From: Streptococcus mitis
Lineage (GTDB): Bacteria; Bacillota; Bacilli; Lactobacillales; Streptococcaceae
Length of the DNA stretch: 64,000 nucleotides
Direction: 5' to 3'
NCBI GenBank assembly: GCA_001560895.1
Contig: CP014326.1
Location: forward strand, 1,376,001 to 1,440,000
Positions 35,477 to 44,913 of the stretch are shown here, in pieces (position 1 is the first letter of the stretch; each line of letters begins with the position of its first letter). Below the pieces are notes generated by a model. It ran no database searches, had not been told where the DNA came from, and worked only from the letters and a program-made list of their open reading frames with translations. The position numbers and the translations under genes were made by a program.

Positions 35477-36412
35477 TTAGTCAATATAGCGCAATTTCCC
35501 ACGGAAATCTTCTAAGCTCTCGTACCCTTTTTCCGCCATGATTGCTTTCAGTTCATTGGTAATGCGGTCAAAAGCACCAACTCCTTCTTTGTGAAGGGTG
35601 GTTCCCACCTGCACCATACTTGCTCCACAGAGGATATGTTCAAAGGCATCACGACCAGTCAAAACGCCACCTGTTCCGATGATTTGGATTTGAGGATTTA
35701 AGCGTTGATAAAAGGCATGAACATTAGCTAGAGCAGTTGGTTTAATATACTCCCCACCAATGCCCCCAAAACCATTTTTAGGACGGATAACGACAGACTC
35801 ATCTTCTATATAAAGGCCGTTTCCGATAGAGTTGACGCAGTTGACAAACTTGAGCGGATATTTGTTAAAAATAGTTGCCGCTTGGTCAAAGTGAACAATA
35901 TCAAAATATGGTGGCAATTTAATTCCAAGAGGTTTGGTGAAGTAGGCAAATACTTCTGTCAAAATCCGGTCTGTTGTCTCAAAATCATAGGCAATCTGAG
36001 GTTTACCTGGAACATTGGGGCAGGAGAGGTTTAGCTCCGTCAGACCACGAAACTCACTCTCTTGGACTTTTTTCAAGATAGTATGGGTTTCCTCTGGAGA
36101 CATGCCGACTAGAGATAAAAAGAAAGTTCGGTTTGGCTCTTTTTCCTGTAAATCCAAAAGGTAGTCCAAATAGTAGTCTAAACCATTATTCGGTAAGCCC
36201 ATAGAGTTGATAGAACCAAGTGGAACATCCTGATAGCGTGGCTCAGGATTTCCCTGACGAAAGTCCAAGGTCGCTGTCTTAGTGACAAAGGTTCCTGCCG
36301 CTGAGTTTTTAACCCCCTCTAGCTCTTCTATCGTCATACAAGCCACACCTGCTGCATTCATCAAGCAGTTGTCAAACTCAAAACCAGCAATTTGTGTTTT
36401 CGTTGATACCAT
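35477..36412 (-). CDS. pyrDA: Dihydroorotate dehydrogenase, class 1A (fumarate)
   Basis: A 311-residue FMN enzyme of pyrimidine synthesis. The catalytic Cys is in [14 protein letters not shown] (about 127-140), with [20 protein letters not shown] and [16 protein letters not shown] forming the FMN site. Class 1A proteins act alone and use fumarate, as in Lactococcus PyrDA. GGAGG precedes the ATG. Confidence 0.94.
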   Translation of the reverse strand: MVSTKTQIAGFEFDNCLMNAAGVACMTIEELEGVKNSAAGTFVTKTATLDFRQGNPEPRYQDVPLGSINSMGLPNNGLDYYLDYLLDLQEKEPNRTFFLSLVGMSPEETHTILKKVQESEFRGLTELNLSCPNVPGKPQIAYDFETTDRILTEVFAYFTKPLGIKLPPYFDIVHFDQAATIFNKYPLKFVNCVNSIGNGLYIEDESVVIRPKNGFGGIGGEYIKPTALANVHAFYQRLNPQIQIIGTGGVLTGRDAFEHILCGASMVQVGTTLHKEGVGAFDRITNELKAIMAEKGYESLEDFRGKLRYID

Positions 36413-36446
36413 GATTCTGATCCTCCAGATTCCTTTTATTGCTAAT

Positions 36447-36455
36447 ATTATACCA
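36447..36455 (-). promoter_or_regulatory. Extended -10 promoter of pyrDA-holA
   Basis: On the minus strand TGG-TATAAT, 35 bases upstream of the pyrDA ATG; no clear -35. Confidence 0.7.
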
Positions 36456-36556
36456 TATTTTCACAATTTCTCTTTTAGAAAGATATTTCAAAGAAAAACG
36501 TTCGTATTTTTATAGATTTTCAAAAAGTCCTAAAACTAAATTGATAGAATTTTTAG

Positions 36557-37987
<1,431 letters not shown>

Positions 37988-38015
37988 TTAGTCGATACAT
38001 CCTATCGGAGAACAA

Positions 38016-38504
38016 ATGATGAACTTACGGCCGATGGAAGTAAGAGACAATTTAGCTGTAGCGCAGCTCATTCGAGCTAGCCTAGAAGAATTCGGGCTTG
38101 ACAAACCAGGAACTGTCTACTTTGATTCTCATCTAGATCATTTGGTCGACTATTATCAACAGCAAGAGAGAGCGGCTTACTTTGTTCTGGAAGATGAAGG
38201 TCTGCTGGTTGGCTGCGGTGGCTTTGCACCTGTGTCCGATAAGATTGCTGAATTACAAAAACTGTATGTCACTAAAAATAGCCGTGGCAAAGGTTATTCC
38301 AGCAGGTTGATAAAGCGGATATTCCGGGAAGCCCACTTAGCTGGTTATGAACAGCTTTATCTAGAGACCTCTACTGAACTGGCTACGGCTGTGGCCATCT
38401 ATCAACACTATGGTTTTACAGCATTGCAACAACCACTTTCTAACGCCGCCGGCCACCCAGCTATGAATATCTGGATGATAAAATCCCCCTTATCAGATGA
38501 ATAG
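38016..38504 (+). CDS. GNAT-family N-acetyltransferase in a gdhA-flanked cassette
   Basis: A 162-residue acetyltransferase. Acetyl-CoA motif LQKLYVTKNSRGKGYSSRLIKRIF (about 84-107), then LYLETSTELATAVAIYQHYGF, typical of the family. ATG 38016, or the adjacent ATG 38019, follows CGGAGAAC. Substrate is unknown. GC is visibly higher than its neighbours (GGCCG, GCCGCCGGCC). It lies between gdhA and the terminator that presumably belonged to gdhA, with an exact copy of the gdhA end on its far side. It reads with gdhA and is probably expressed by read-through from the gdhA promoter. Confidence 0.88.
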   Translation: MMNLRPMEVRDNLAVAQLIRASLEEFGLDKPGTVYFDSHLDHLVDYYQQQERAAYFVLEDEGLLVGCGGFAPVSDKIAELQKLYVTKNSRGKGYSSRLIKRIFREAHLAGYEQLYLETSTELATAVAIYQHYGFTALQQPLSNAAGHPAMNIWMIKSPLSDE

Positions 38505-38517
38505 ATGGCAGTATACT

Positions 38518-38556
38518 AATGTAGCAAACGCTATGATTGCACAAGGTATTGTTTAA
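38518..38556 (+). repeat. 39-bp direct repeat, copy B (orphan gdhA 3' end)
   Basis: Exact second copy of 37949-37987. It carries the end of the gdhA frame and stop without any upstream gdhA sequence, and it leads into the terminator at 38573. Confidence 0.97.
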
Positions 38557-38572
38557 GAGTCATTTGCTTAAT

Positions 38573-38599
38573 CCTCAATCACTATGATTGGGGGTTTTT
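38573..38599 (+). terminator. Terminator of gdhA (displaced) and the acetyltransferase
   Basis: CCTCAATC pairs with GATTGGGG (one G-U pair), loop ACTAT, followed by GTTTTTA. Confidence 0.85.
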
Positions 38600-38649
38600 A
38601 TGTTGAATTCAAAAAACTCACCATTAACAGTGAGTTTTAACATCAGAAT

Positions 38650-39294
38650 TTATTTTACTTTCATTAGGGCAGATGACAAACATTCAACAATCTCATCAAC
38701 TGCTTCATCTATGTTTATAGTTCCTTCATCATTCAACATCATGGGAATAAGATAAGAAAAACTCAATGCTAAAATGTATCGAACAATTCTTTCATTTGAC
38801 CAATTTAGAATAAGTCTTTTTTCTTTAAATTGATTTAAAACAGGGCTAATTGGTTCTATTATAGATTGAACAATAATACTTCCTAACTGGATAGAAAGAT
38901 TTTTATCAATAAAAGAACGCCCCAAGAGAATTTTAACATGCATTTGATTCTCCTGAATAAAAAAGAGCCTATCTCGAACAATACTTTTTAAAAAGAAGGG
39001 AAAAGTTTCTTGATCTACTGTGAATTTTTTTTCTGAGAAATCCGCAATTACTTCTGGAATAACCTGTTCTAGAAAAGTAGATAAAATGGCTTCTAAGATA
39101 CCTTCCTTTGTTTTAAAGTAACTAAAAACCGTTCCTTCTGACACTCCAGCGCGTTCGGCAATAAGGCTGGACGTTGTATTCTCAAATCCAATTTCTGAGA
39201 ATAATTTTAAACTTGATAATAATACTCGACGTTGTTTTAAGCTCAAGTTGCTAGCTTCTAACGTCTGAGCATACTTTTGTTCTAAACTTTCCAT
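38650..39294 (-). CDS. TetR-family transcriptional regulator
   Basis: About 214 residues. The N-terminal helix-turn-helix (about 21-67) reads RRVLLSSLKLFSEIGFENTTSSLIAERAGVSEGTVFSYFKTKEGILEAIL, classic TetR. The C-terminal ligand domain is of no recognisable subgroup. ATG 39294 is preferred over GTG 39303 because AGAGAGG lies 8 bases before it. It follows the oxidoreductase gene by 16 bases in one operon, and the palindrome at 40344-40357 is its likely operator. Confidence 0.9.
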   Translation of the reverse strand: MESLEQKYAQTLEASNLSLKQRRVLLSSLKLFSEIGFENTTSSLIAERAGVSEGTVFSYFKTKEGILEAILSTFLEQVIPEVIADFSEKKFTVDQETFPFFLKSIVRDRLFFIQENQMHVKILLGRSFIDKNLSIQLGSIIVQSIIEPISPVLNQFKEKRLILNWSNERIVRYILALSFSYLIPMMLNDEGTINIDEAVDEIVECLSSALMKVK

Positions 39295-39310
39295 CGCTAG
39301 CACCTCTCTT

Positions 39311-40315
39311 CTAATCTCTTACTTTTACGACTTTTTTGCCTCGACTGTGTCCCATTTTCAGACTACGATAGGCTTCTCTAACTGACTTTAGAGAAAAGTC
39401 ATACACTTGATCAATTTTCAGCTGAACATTCCCTTCTGAGACCATTTCAGATAAAGTGCTAAAATCATCGTATGTAGAATGTCTCGGACCAGTAAACTGA
39501 GCACCTTTTATCATAACATAGGGTGAAGGTACTAATGTCCCAATAGCTGTTCCCTTCAAACCTAAACTAAAAGCCAATCCAACATAATCAGATCCATAAC
39601 AATCCAAAAATTTTGTAATAGGCGTTGGACTAGCTGATAGAAGAGCCTTCTTGATGTTCTCTTCGTAACTTACTGGTATGGCACCTAAAGACTTCAGATA
39701 CTCTGTATTTTTCTTACTTGCTATTCCGATCACTGTCGCACCCTTAGCAACTGCATACTGTACTGCAATACTTCCAATACCTCCTGCTGCAGCTGAAATA
39801 ACAACAGTATCTCTTGAATTTAAACCGATTCTTCTAAAAGCCCCACCCACAGTTAGAGAAGCTACTCCCATAGTAGCTGCGTGAGTCATGTCGATCATCT
39901 CTGGTTTCAATACAATTTCTGATTCATTGACACAAATTTCTGTTGCTAAAACTCCCCTCTTAGTTCCCAAACCAGGATCGCTAATCATTGTTCCAAACAC
40001 CTTATCTCCTACTGAAAACCTAGTTACTTCATTTCCAACTTCTGTAATAACTCCAGAAAAATCTCTCCCCACACCTCTTGGAAATAAAGATGATTTAGAT
40101 TCAAACCAACGACTTGGTTTCCTTAATTTCGTTATAAAAGATAGAAATCGAAGAGGTTTCGCTCCCTCAAAAGTTTTATAATCAATAGGATTTAAACCAA
40201 CAGCATGAACTTCTACTCTCACCTGATTTACATCCAAGGCTGTAGAGTCGATCTTCAGCAAATCCAAGATCTCTTCGTTACCGAAACGACTGTACTCTAT
40301 TGCTTCAACAACCAT
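39311..40315 (-). CDS. Zinc-independent MDR-family NADPH:quinone oxidoreductase
   Basis: A 334-residue medium-chain dehydrogenase/reductase. GroES-like N-terminus (VEVHAVGLNPIDYKTFEG, about 34-51), Rossmann fold with VVISAAAGGIGSIAVQYAVAKG (about 170-191), and no structural-zinc Cys cluster, so it is quinone-reductase-like. It probably detoxifies reactive carbonyls or quinones. AAGGAG precedes the ATG. First gene of a two-gene operon with the TetR regulator. Confidence 0.9.
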   Translation of the reverse strand: MVVEAIEYSRFGNEEILDLLKIDSTALDVNQVRVEVHAVGLNPIDYKTFEGAKPLRFLSFITKLRKPSRWFESKSSLFPRGVGRDFSGVITEVGNEVTRFSVGDKVFGTMISDPGLGTKRGVLATEICVNESEIVLKPEMIDMTHAATMGVASLTVGGAFRRIGLNSRDTVVISAAAGGIGSIAVQYAVAKGATVIGIASKKNTEYLKSLGAIPVSYEENIKKALLSASPTPITKFLDCYGSDYVGLAFSLGLKGTAIGTLVPSPYVMIKGAQFTGPRHSTYDDFSTLSEMVSEGNVQLKIDQVYDFSLKSVREAYRSLKMGHSRGKKVVKVRD

Positions 40316-40343
40316 TTTCTTTACTCCTTAATTTCACAAAAAT

Positions 40344-40357
40344 TGAGTAAACACTCA
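40344..40357. promoter_or_regulatory. TetR-type operator palindrome
   Basis: Perfect TGAGT-AAAC-ACTCA, just downstream of the -10 box and over the expected start site of the oxidoreductase-TetR operon. TetR-family sites are commonly of this size and symmetry. Confidence 0.75.
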
Positions 40358-40366
40358 TTTTTATAA

Positions 40367-40395
40367 ATTATACTCTTAATTTGTAAAAAAATCAA
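40367..40395 (-). promoter_or_regulatory. Promoter of the oxidoreductase-TetR operon
   Basis: On the minus strand TTGATT (40390-40395), 17-base spacer, TATAAT (40367-40372). Confidence 0.8.
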
Positions 40396-40529
40396 TATTA
40401 TCGTTTGATAACGATTTATGACATGATATAAATATCCATCATTTGGGTTTACCAATATGATTCTTTCAATCTAACTCTCCTCACTTTTAAAGATTCCTTG
40501 CCCTTTTTTGCCCCTTCTCGAACAAAAAG

Positions 40530-40560
40530 AAAAACCGCTACTCCTAAGAATAGCGGTTTA
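40530..40560 (-). terminator. Terminator of rplJ-rplL
   Basis: On the minus strand AAACCGCTATTC-TTAG-GAGTAGCGGTTT followed by TTC; located 35 bases beyond the rplL stop. Confidence 0.85.
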
Positions 40561-40594
40561 ATCATGTTTTTAAGCTACTAATGTAGTTGCCCTA

Positions 40595-40963
40595 TTATTT
40601 AAGAGTAACTGAAGCTCCAGCTTCTTCCAATTTAGCTTTGATTTCTTCAGCTTCTGCAGTTGCAACGCCTTCTTTAACAAGTGCTGGTGCACCGTCAACA
40701 AGTTCTTTAGCTTCTTTAAGACCAAGACCAGTGATTTCACGTACAACTTTGATAACGCCAACTTTTTTGTCGCCTGCAGATGTCAATTCAACGTCGAATG
40801 AATCTTTAGCAGCACCAGCGTCAGCAGCACCAGCTGCAGCAACAGCTACAGGAGCAGCTGCAGTTACACCAAATTCTTCTTCGATAGCTTTTACAAGGTC
40901 GTTCAATTCAAGGATTGAAGCTTCTTTAATTTCAGCAATAATGTTTTCAATGTTCAATGCCAT
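40595..40963 (-). CDS. rplL: 50S ribosomal protein L7/L12
   Basis: A 122-residue stalk protein. N-terminal dimerisation helix ([24 protein letters not shown]), Ala-rich hinge ([18 protein letters not shown]) and C-terminal domain with [24 protein letters not shown] 40963 is preceded by GGAGG; the frame is open five codons further. Very Ala/Glu-rich, as expected. Binds translation factors on the ribosome. Confidence 0.97.
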   Translation of the reverse strand: MALNIENIIAEIKEASILELNDLVKAIEEEFGVTAAAPVAVAAAGAADAGAAKDSFDVELTSAGDKKVGVIKVVREITGLGLKEAKELVDGAPALVKEGVATAEAEEIKAKLEEAGASVTLK

Positions 40964-41037
40964 TGTTATTTCCTCCAAATATGTTTTTAAATTTATAATA
41001 GATTTTTCGTAGCTAGGCTACGCTGCGTAGCTTAAAA

Positions 41038-41538
41038 TTAAGCTGCGTCTTCTTTGTTGTCTGCAACCGCTTTGACTGCAAGAGCAACGTTGCGCACTGG
41101 CGCTTGAAGTACAGAAAGGAGCATAGAAAGAAGTCCTTCGCGGTTTGGAAGAGTTGCAAGAGCAAGAATCTCTTCTTTAGATGCGACAGCGCCTTCGATT
41201 GCACCACCTTTGATTTCAAGTGCTTCAGCGTTTTTAGAAAAGTCGTTCAAGATTTTCGCTGGTGCGATAACATCTTCGTTAGAAAATGCTACTGCAGATG
41301 GTCCAACAAATACTGATGCAAGTTCTTCAAGACCAGCTTTTTCAGCTGCACGACGCAAGATTGAGTTTTTAATGACTTTATACTCAACTTCGTTTCCACG
41401 AAGCTCACGACGAAGAACTGTATCTTGCTCAACTGTTAAACCACGAGCGTCTACAACGACGATAGATGCAGCAGCTTTCATTTTCTCAGCTACTACGTCA
41501 ACTAGTTCCGCTTTTTTAGCAATAATTGCTTCACTCAT
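41038..41538 (-). CDS. rplJ: 50S ribosomal protein L10
   Basis: A 166-residue stalk base protein: [38 protein letters not shown], with a C-terminal helix that binds L7/L12 dimers. ATG 41538 is chosen from the family N-terminus; GGAGGTGA lies upstream at a slightly long distance. An L10-type leader lies between the promoter and the gene. Confidence 0.96.
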   Translation of the reverse strand: MSEAIIAKKAELVDVVAEKMKAAASIVVVDARGLTVEQDTVLRRELRGNEVEYKVIKNSILRRAAEKAGLEELASVFVGPSAVAFSNEDVIAPAKILNDFSKNAEALEIKGGAIEGAVASKEEILALATLPNREGLLSMLLSVLQAPVRNVALAVKAVADNKEDAA

Positions 41539-41559
41539 TAGTGTGTTCACCTCCGTAAT

Positions 41560-41711
41560 TATTTTGCTTGGGGAAATTTTTCCAAAAGAAAAACGCGCCC
41601 AAACCTAGACACGAAAGTACAATACGCTTCTTTTTACATGATACGTTTTGTCCTCGGTAGGATACTTATGAGTCGAGCTCCCCTACTGTCTTAGGCAGTT
41701 TTTTCAAACCG
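41560..41711 (-). ncRNA. L10 leader (autoregulatory 5' UTR of rplJL)
   Basis: The ~170-base transcript leader upstream of rplJ contains, on the minus strand, GTAGGGGAG...CCTACCGAGGAC, close to the conserved core of the Firmicutes L10 leader, which binds the L10(L12)4 complex to control rplJL. A small hairpin, ACTG/CAGT, precedes it, and a T-rich stretch (GCGCGTTTTTCTTTT) follows as a possible attenuator. The limits are approximate. Confidence 0.7.
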
Positions 41712-41717
41712 TATATA

Positions 41718-41746
41718 AGTATAGCATAGTCAAAAAAAGAATGCAA
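41718..41746 (-). promoter_or_regulatory. Promoter of rplJ-rplL
   Basis: On the minus strand TTGCAT (41741-41746), 17-base spacer ending TGC, TATACT (41718-41723). Confidence 0.8.
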
Positions 41747-41789
41747 GATTTTTGCAAACTTTTTTTAAAATTTTTTCGTGATTTTTCTT

Positions 41790-43049
41790 TTAAAGTTCTA
41801 CTGTCAGTACTTGACCTTGCTTAACAACCTGTTCTCCGGCAATATAGACATCATCAACATCACTAGATTTGACTGCATAGACAAGGTGAGAAAGCATATT
41901 TTCCCGGGGTTGGAGATGGATTTTCCCTTGTGGTTGAATGACTAGGAAATCAGCCTGCTTGCCAACTTCTAGACTACCAATCTCTTCATCCATTCCCAAC
42001 ACCTTAGCTCCTTCGATTGTCAGAGCCTTGAGAACTGTTTCGATAGGAAATTGACTGGCATCTCCACTTTTCATCTTCTGAAGAAGGGCTGCAGTCCTTC
42101 CTTCCTCAAACATATCTAGATTGTTATTGGAAGCAACCGAGTCTGTCGCAATTCCGACTGCTACTCCTGCTTTTTGCAGTTGAATGATAGGAGCGATTCC
42201 TGAGGCCAGTTTGAGGTTACTGATAGGATTGTGGGCGATAGCCACTTGAGAGGTTGCCAAACGTTCAATTTCTCTCTCGTTTAATTCGACCCCGTGAGCA
42301 AAGACAGACGGATGATCTAAGTAACCCAATTCTTCTAGAAAGGCGAGGGGCCGTTTGCCGTAGCGTTTCAGTATAATTCCTGATTCTTCCTTGGTCTCCG
42401 CTACATGGATATGGATGGGAATATTCAGCTCTTTTGCCACATCTAAGCTATCTTCCAGCAAGTCTCTACTACAGCTGTAGGGAGAATGTGGGGCTACCAT
42501 AACCTTGAAATTGGGATTTTCATATCCTATGATTGTCTCGATGATAGCTCGAGTTCTAGTAATAGTCTCAGCAGTCGTTTCTACCTCAGAAGAAAAGAGG
42601 GTCGGTGAGAAATAACAACGCATCTTGGAATCTTTCACTGCCTGATAAATTCTCTCAATATCCACTCCATTGGGATTATACATATCATTGAAGGTTGTTG
42701 TTCCTGACTGAAGCATTTCTGTCAGAGCTTCTTTGACCGCTTTGGTAGTCATGTCTGGAGTAAACTCAGCTTCTGCAGGCCAGATATAATCATTGAGCCA
42801 TTCATGGAGATTACTGTCATCTCGGATTCCTCGCAAACCTGTCATGGCAGAATGGGTGTGGCAATTGACCAATCCAGGCATGATCCAGGCTCCCTGATAG
42901 TCTATAATCTGCTCAGCTTGCTCTAAAATCTCTGACTTCTCTTGACCGACATAGACGATTTGGGAATCATTAACTGCTAAGATTCCATCCAAATAAACAT
43001 GGAAATCTTGGTCACAAGTCACGATATTTACATGCTGATAGACTTTCAT
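41790..43049 (-). CDS. TrzA/MtaD-family amidohydrolase (adenosine-type deaminase)
   Basis: A 419-residue metal-dependent hydrolase. Metal site NCHTHSAMTGLRG (about 63-75), HIHVAETKEE, HNPISNLKLASGI and ATDSVASNNNLD are the marks of the ATZ/TRZ-MtaD-SsnA group. Likely activity: deamination of 5'-methylthioadenosine, S-adenosylhomocysteine or a related purine. The exact substrate cannot be read. Monocistronic, lying just upstream of the rplJL promoter region. Confidence 0.88.
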   Translation of the reverse strand: MKVYQHVNIVTCDQDFHVYLDGILAVNDSQIVYVGQEKSEILEQAEQIIDYQGAWIMPGLVNCHTHSAMTGLRGIRDDSNLHEWLNDYIWPAEAEFTPDMTTKAVKEALTEMLQSGTTTFNDMYNPNGVDIERIYQAVKDSKMRCYFSPTLFSSEVETTAETITRTRAIIETIIGYENPNFKVMVAPHSPYSCSRDLLEDSLDVAKELNIPIHIHVAETKEESGIILKRYGKRPLAFLEELGYLDHPSVFAHGVELNEREIERLATSQVAIAHNPISNLKLASGIAPIIQLQKAGVAVGIATDSVASNNNLDMFEEGRTAALLQKMKSGDASQFPIETVLKALTIEGAKVLGMDEEIGSLEVGKQADFLVIQPQGKIHLQPRENMLSHLVYAVKSSDVDDVYIAGEQVVKQGQVLTVEL

Positions 43050-43107
43050 TCTAGGCTCCTTTTCTATAAGACAATTTACAGTGAATAATTTTTCTAGCTA
43101 TTGTAAC

Positions 43108-43134
43108 AAAAAAGTCACCCGAAGGCAACTTTTT
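43108..43134 (-). terminator. Terminator of the heterodimeric ABC exporter operon
   Basis: On the minus strand AAGTTGCC-TTCG-GGTGACTT (two G-U pairs) with a UUCG-type tetraloop, followed by TTTTTTG. Confidence 0.85.
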
Positions 43135-43163
43135 TCGTCAATAAGATTTTAAAATAAAAAGGC

Positions 43164-44912
43164 TTATTCTGAGCTAAAAGCTGCAGCTTGTTGCATTTGA
43201 TAATACTTCCCCTTTCGAGCCATGAGTTCCTGATGATTACCATACTCAACGATGTCACCATCCACTAATACAAGGATTAAATCCGCATCCTGAATGGTTG
43301 ACAAGCGGTGGGCGATGATAAAGCTAGTACGCCCCTTCATGAGTTTGGCAAAGGCATCCTGAACCAGCACTTCTGTCCGTGTATCGATTGAGGAAGTCGC
43401 CTCGTCTAAGATGAGAATCTTGGGAATAGCCAGAAAGACTCGGGCAATGGTCAAGAGCTGGGCTTGACCAACAGAGAGAGATTCTCCTGCATTTTCCAAC
43501 TTGGTATCGTATCCCTGTGGCAACTGTTGGATGAAAAAGTCTGCATTGGCTGCTTTGGCAGCAGCAATCACTTGCTCCCGACTGGCTTCAGGATTTCCAA
43601 AGGCAATATTGTCATGAATAGTCCCTTGCTTGAGCCAGGTTTCTTGAAGCACCATCCCAAACTGCTGTCTCAATGATGTCCGAGTATAATCATAAATAGA
43701 TTGCCCATCCAGCAAGATATCTCCCGAGTTAATAGGATAGAAACGCATAAGAAGATTGATAAGAGTTGATTTTCCAGCACCTGTCGGACCAACAATAGCT
43801 ACCTTGCTACCGGCTGGGATATCGATAGATAAGTCCTTAATCAAAATCTTTTCAGGATTGTAGCCAAAAGATACATGTTTAAAGGAAATAGCTCCCTTGA
43901 CTTGGTCACTGGTCAAGACTTCCTTGCCTGTTTCAGCCACCTCAGGACTTTCTAAGACAGCATAGATGCGCTCTGCACAAGCCAGAGCACTTTGCAACTC
44001 AGCTAGCACTGAAGAAATATCGTTAAAGGGCTTGGTATACTGCTGAACATAGTTCAAAAAAGTCACTAAGCGTCCAATGGTCAAGGTAGAGCCTATCATG
44101 ATACGATAAGCTCCCACTCCAGCTAGAAGGGCATAAATGAGCGCATTTACAAAGCGAGTCGAAGGATTAACCGTTGAGGAATAAAAGATGGCTGACTGAG
44201 AATAACCTGCATAGTTATCATTAGCCTCACGCAGCCTTTGGATAAACTCTTCCTGAGCATTGAAAGATTGAATAATAGTCTGCTGGCTCAACGATTCTTC
44301 AATCAACTGAGTCTGAATTCCCCTCGTCTCTGTTTGCTTCTGGAAGAGATGATAAGATCTCTTGGCAATAAAGCGTGAGATTACCATAGACAGTGGCGTC
44401 AACAACAAGACCAAAAGAGTCATGAGGAGATGAATTTGAAGCATGGCTAGAATACTAACCAATATCATTAAGACGCCAATAAAAAATTGGTTAAAAATCA
44501 TGGTCAAACCAGCTGCCAACTGTTCTATGTCTGTGGTCACACGACTGACCATCTCGCCACTGCCTTGCCGATCCACAAAAGCAATCGGTAAACGATGGAG
44601 CTTATGGATGATTCGCTCTCGCAAGTCTCTGGTATAAGAGAAGATTAGGCGATTATAAAGAAGAGGATTGGCACATTGTACCAGTGTATTTCCTATGACC
44701 ACCAAAATCATCTGGATGAAAATCTGCCAAAAAACTGGTGAAGAGCCAGCCACTAGGACCTGGTCGATGACCTGCCCAATCAAGATAGGTAGGTAAATCG
44801 ATAAGCCAACTTGGGCAATGGTTCCTAGAAAGGCTAGGAAAAGAAGGAAAGGATGGCTGGCTAAATCTATGGCCAAACGTTTGAGCGTCTGGTTTGCAGT
44901 TTGTCGTCTCAT
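43164..44912 (-). CDS. ABC exporter, half-transporter B (canonical Walker B, variant signature)
   Basis: About 582 residues: six-helix transmembrane domain (about 15-300) and one ATPase domain. Walker A GPTGAGKST, Walker B ILILDEATSSID and switch IIAHRLS are normal, but the signature is LSVGQ instead of LSGGQ. ATG 44912 is chosen because AAAGGAGG lies 6 bases upstream, 1 base after the partner's stop. It forms a heterodimeric multidrug-type exporter with the gene upstream. Substrate is unknown. Confidence 0.92.
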   Translation of the reverse strand: MRRQTANQTLKRLAIDLASHPFLLFLAFLGTIAQVGLSIYLPILIGQVIDQVLVAGSSPVFWQIFIQMILVVIGNTLVQCANPLLYNRLIFSYTRDLRERIIHKLHRLPIAFVDRQGSGEMVSRVTTDIEQLAAGLTMIFNQFFIGVLMILVSILAMLQIHLLMTLLVLLLTPLSMVISRFIAKRSYHLFQKQTETRGIQTQLIEESLSQQTIIQSFNAQEEFIQRLREANDNYAGYSQSAIFYSSTVNPSTRFVNALIYALLAGVGAYRIMIGSTLTIGRLVTFLNYVQQYTKPFNDISSVLAELQSALACAERIYAVLESPEVAETGKEVLTSDQVKGAISFKHVSFGYNPEKILIKDLSIDIPAGSKVAIVGPTGAGKSTLINLLMRFYPINSGDILLDGQSIYDYTRTSLRQQFGMVLQETWLKQGTIHDNIAFGNPEASREQVIAAAKAANADFFIQQLPQGYDTKLENAGESLSVGQAQLLTIARVFLAIPKILILDEATSSIDTRTEVLVQDAFAKLMKGRTSFIIAHRLSTIQDADLILVLVDGDIVEYGNHQELMARKGKYYQMQQAAAFSSE

Positions 44913-44913
44913 G

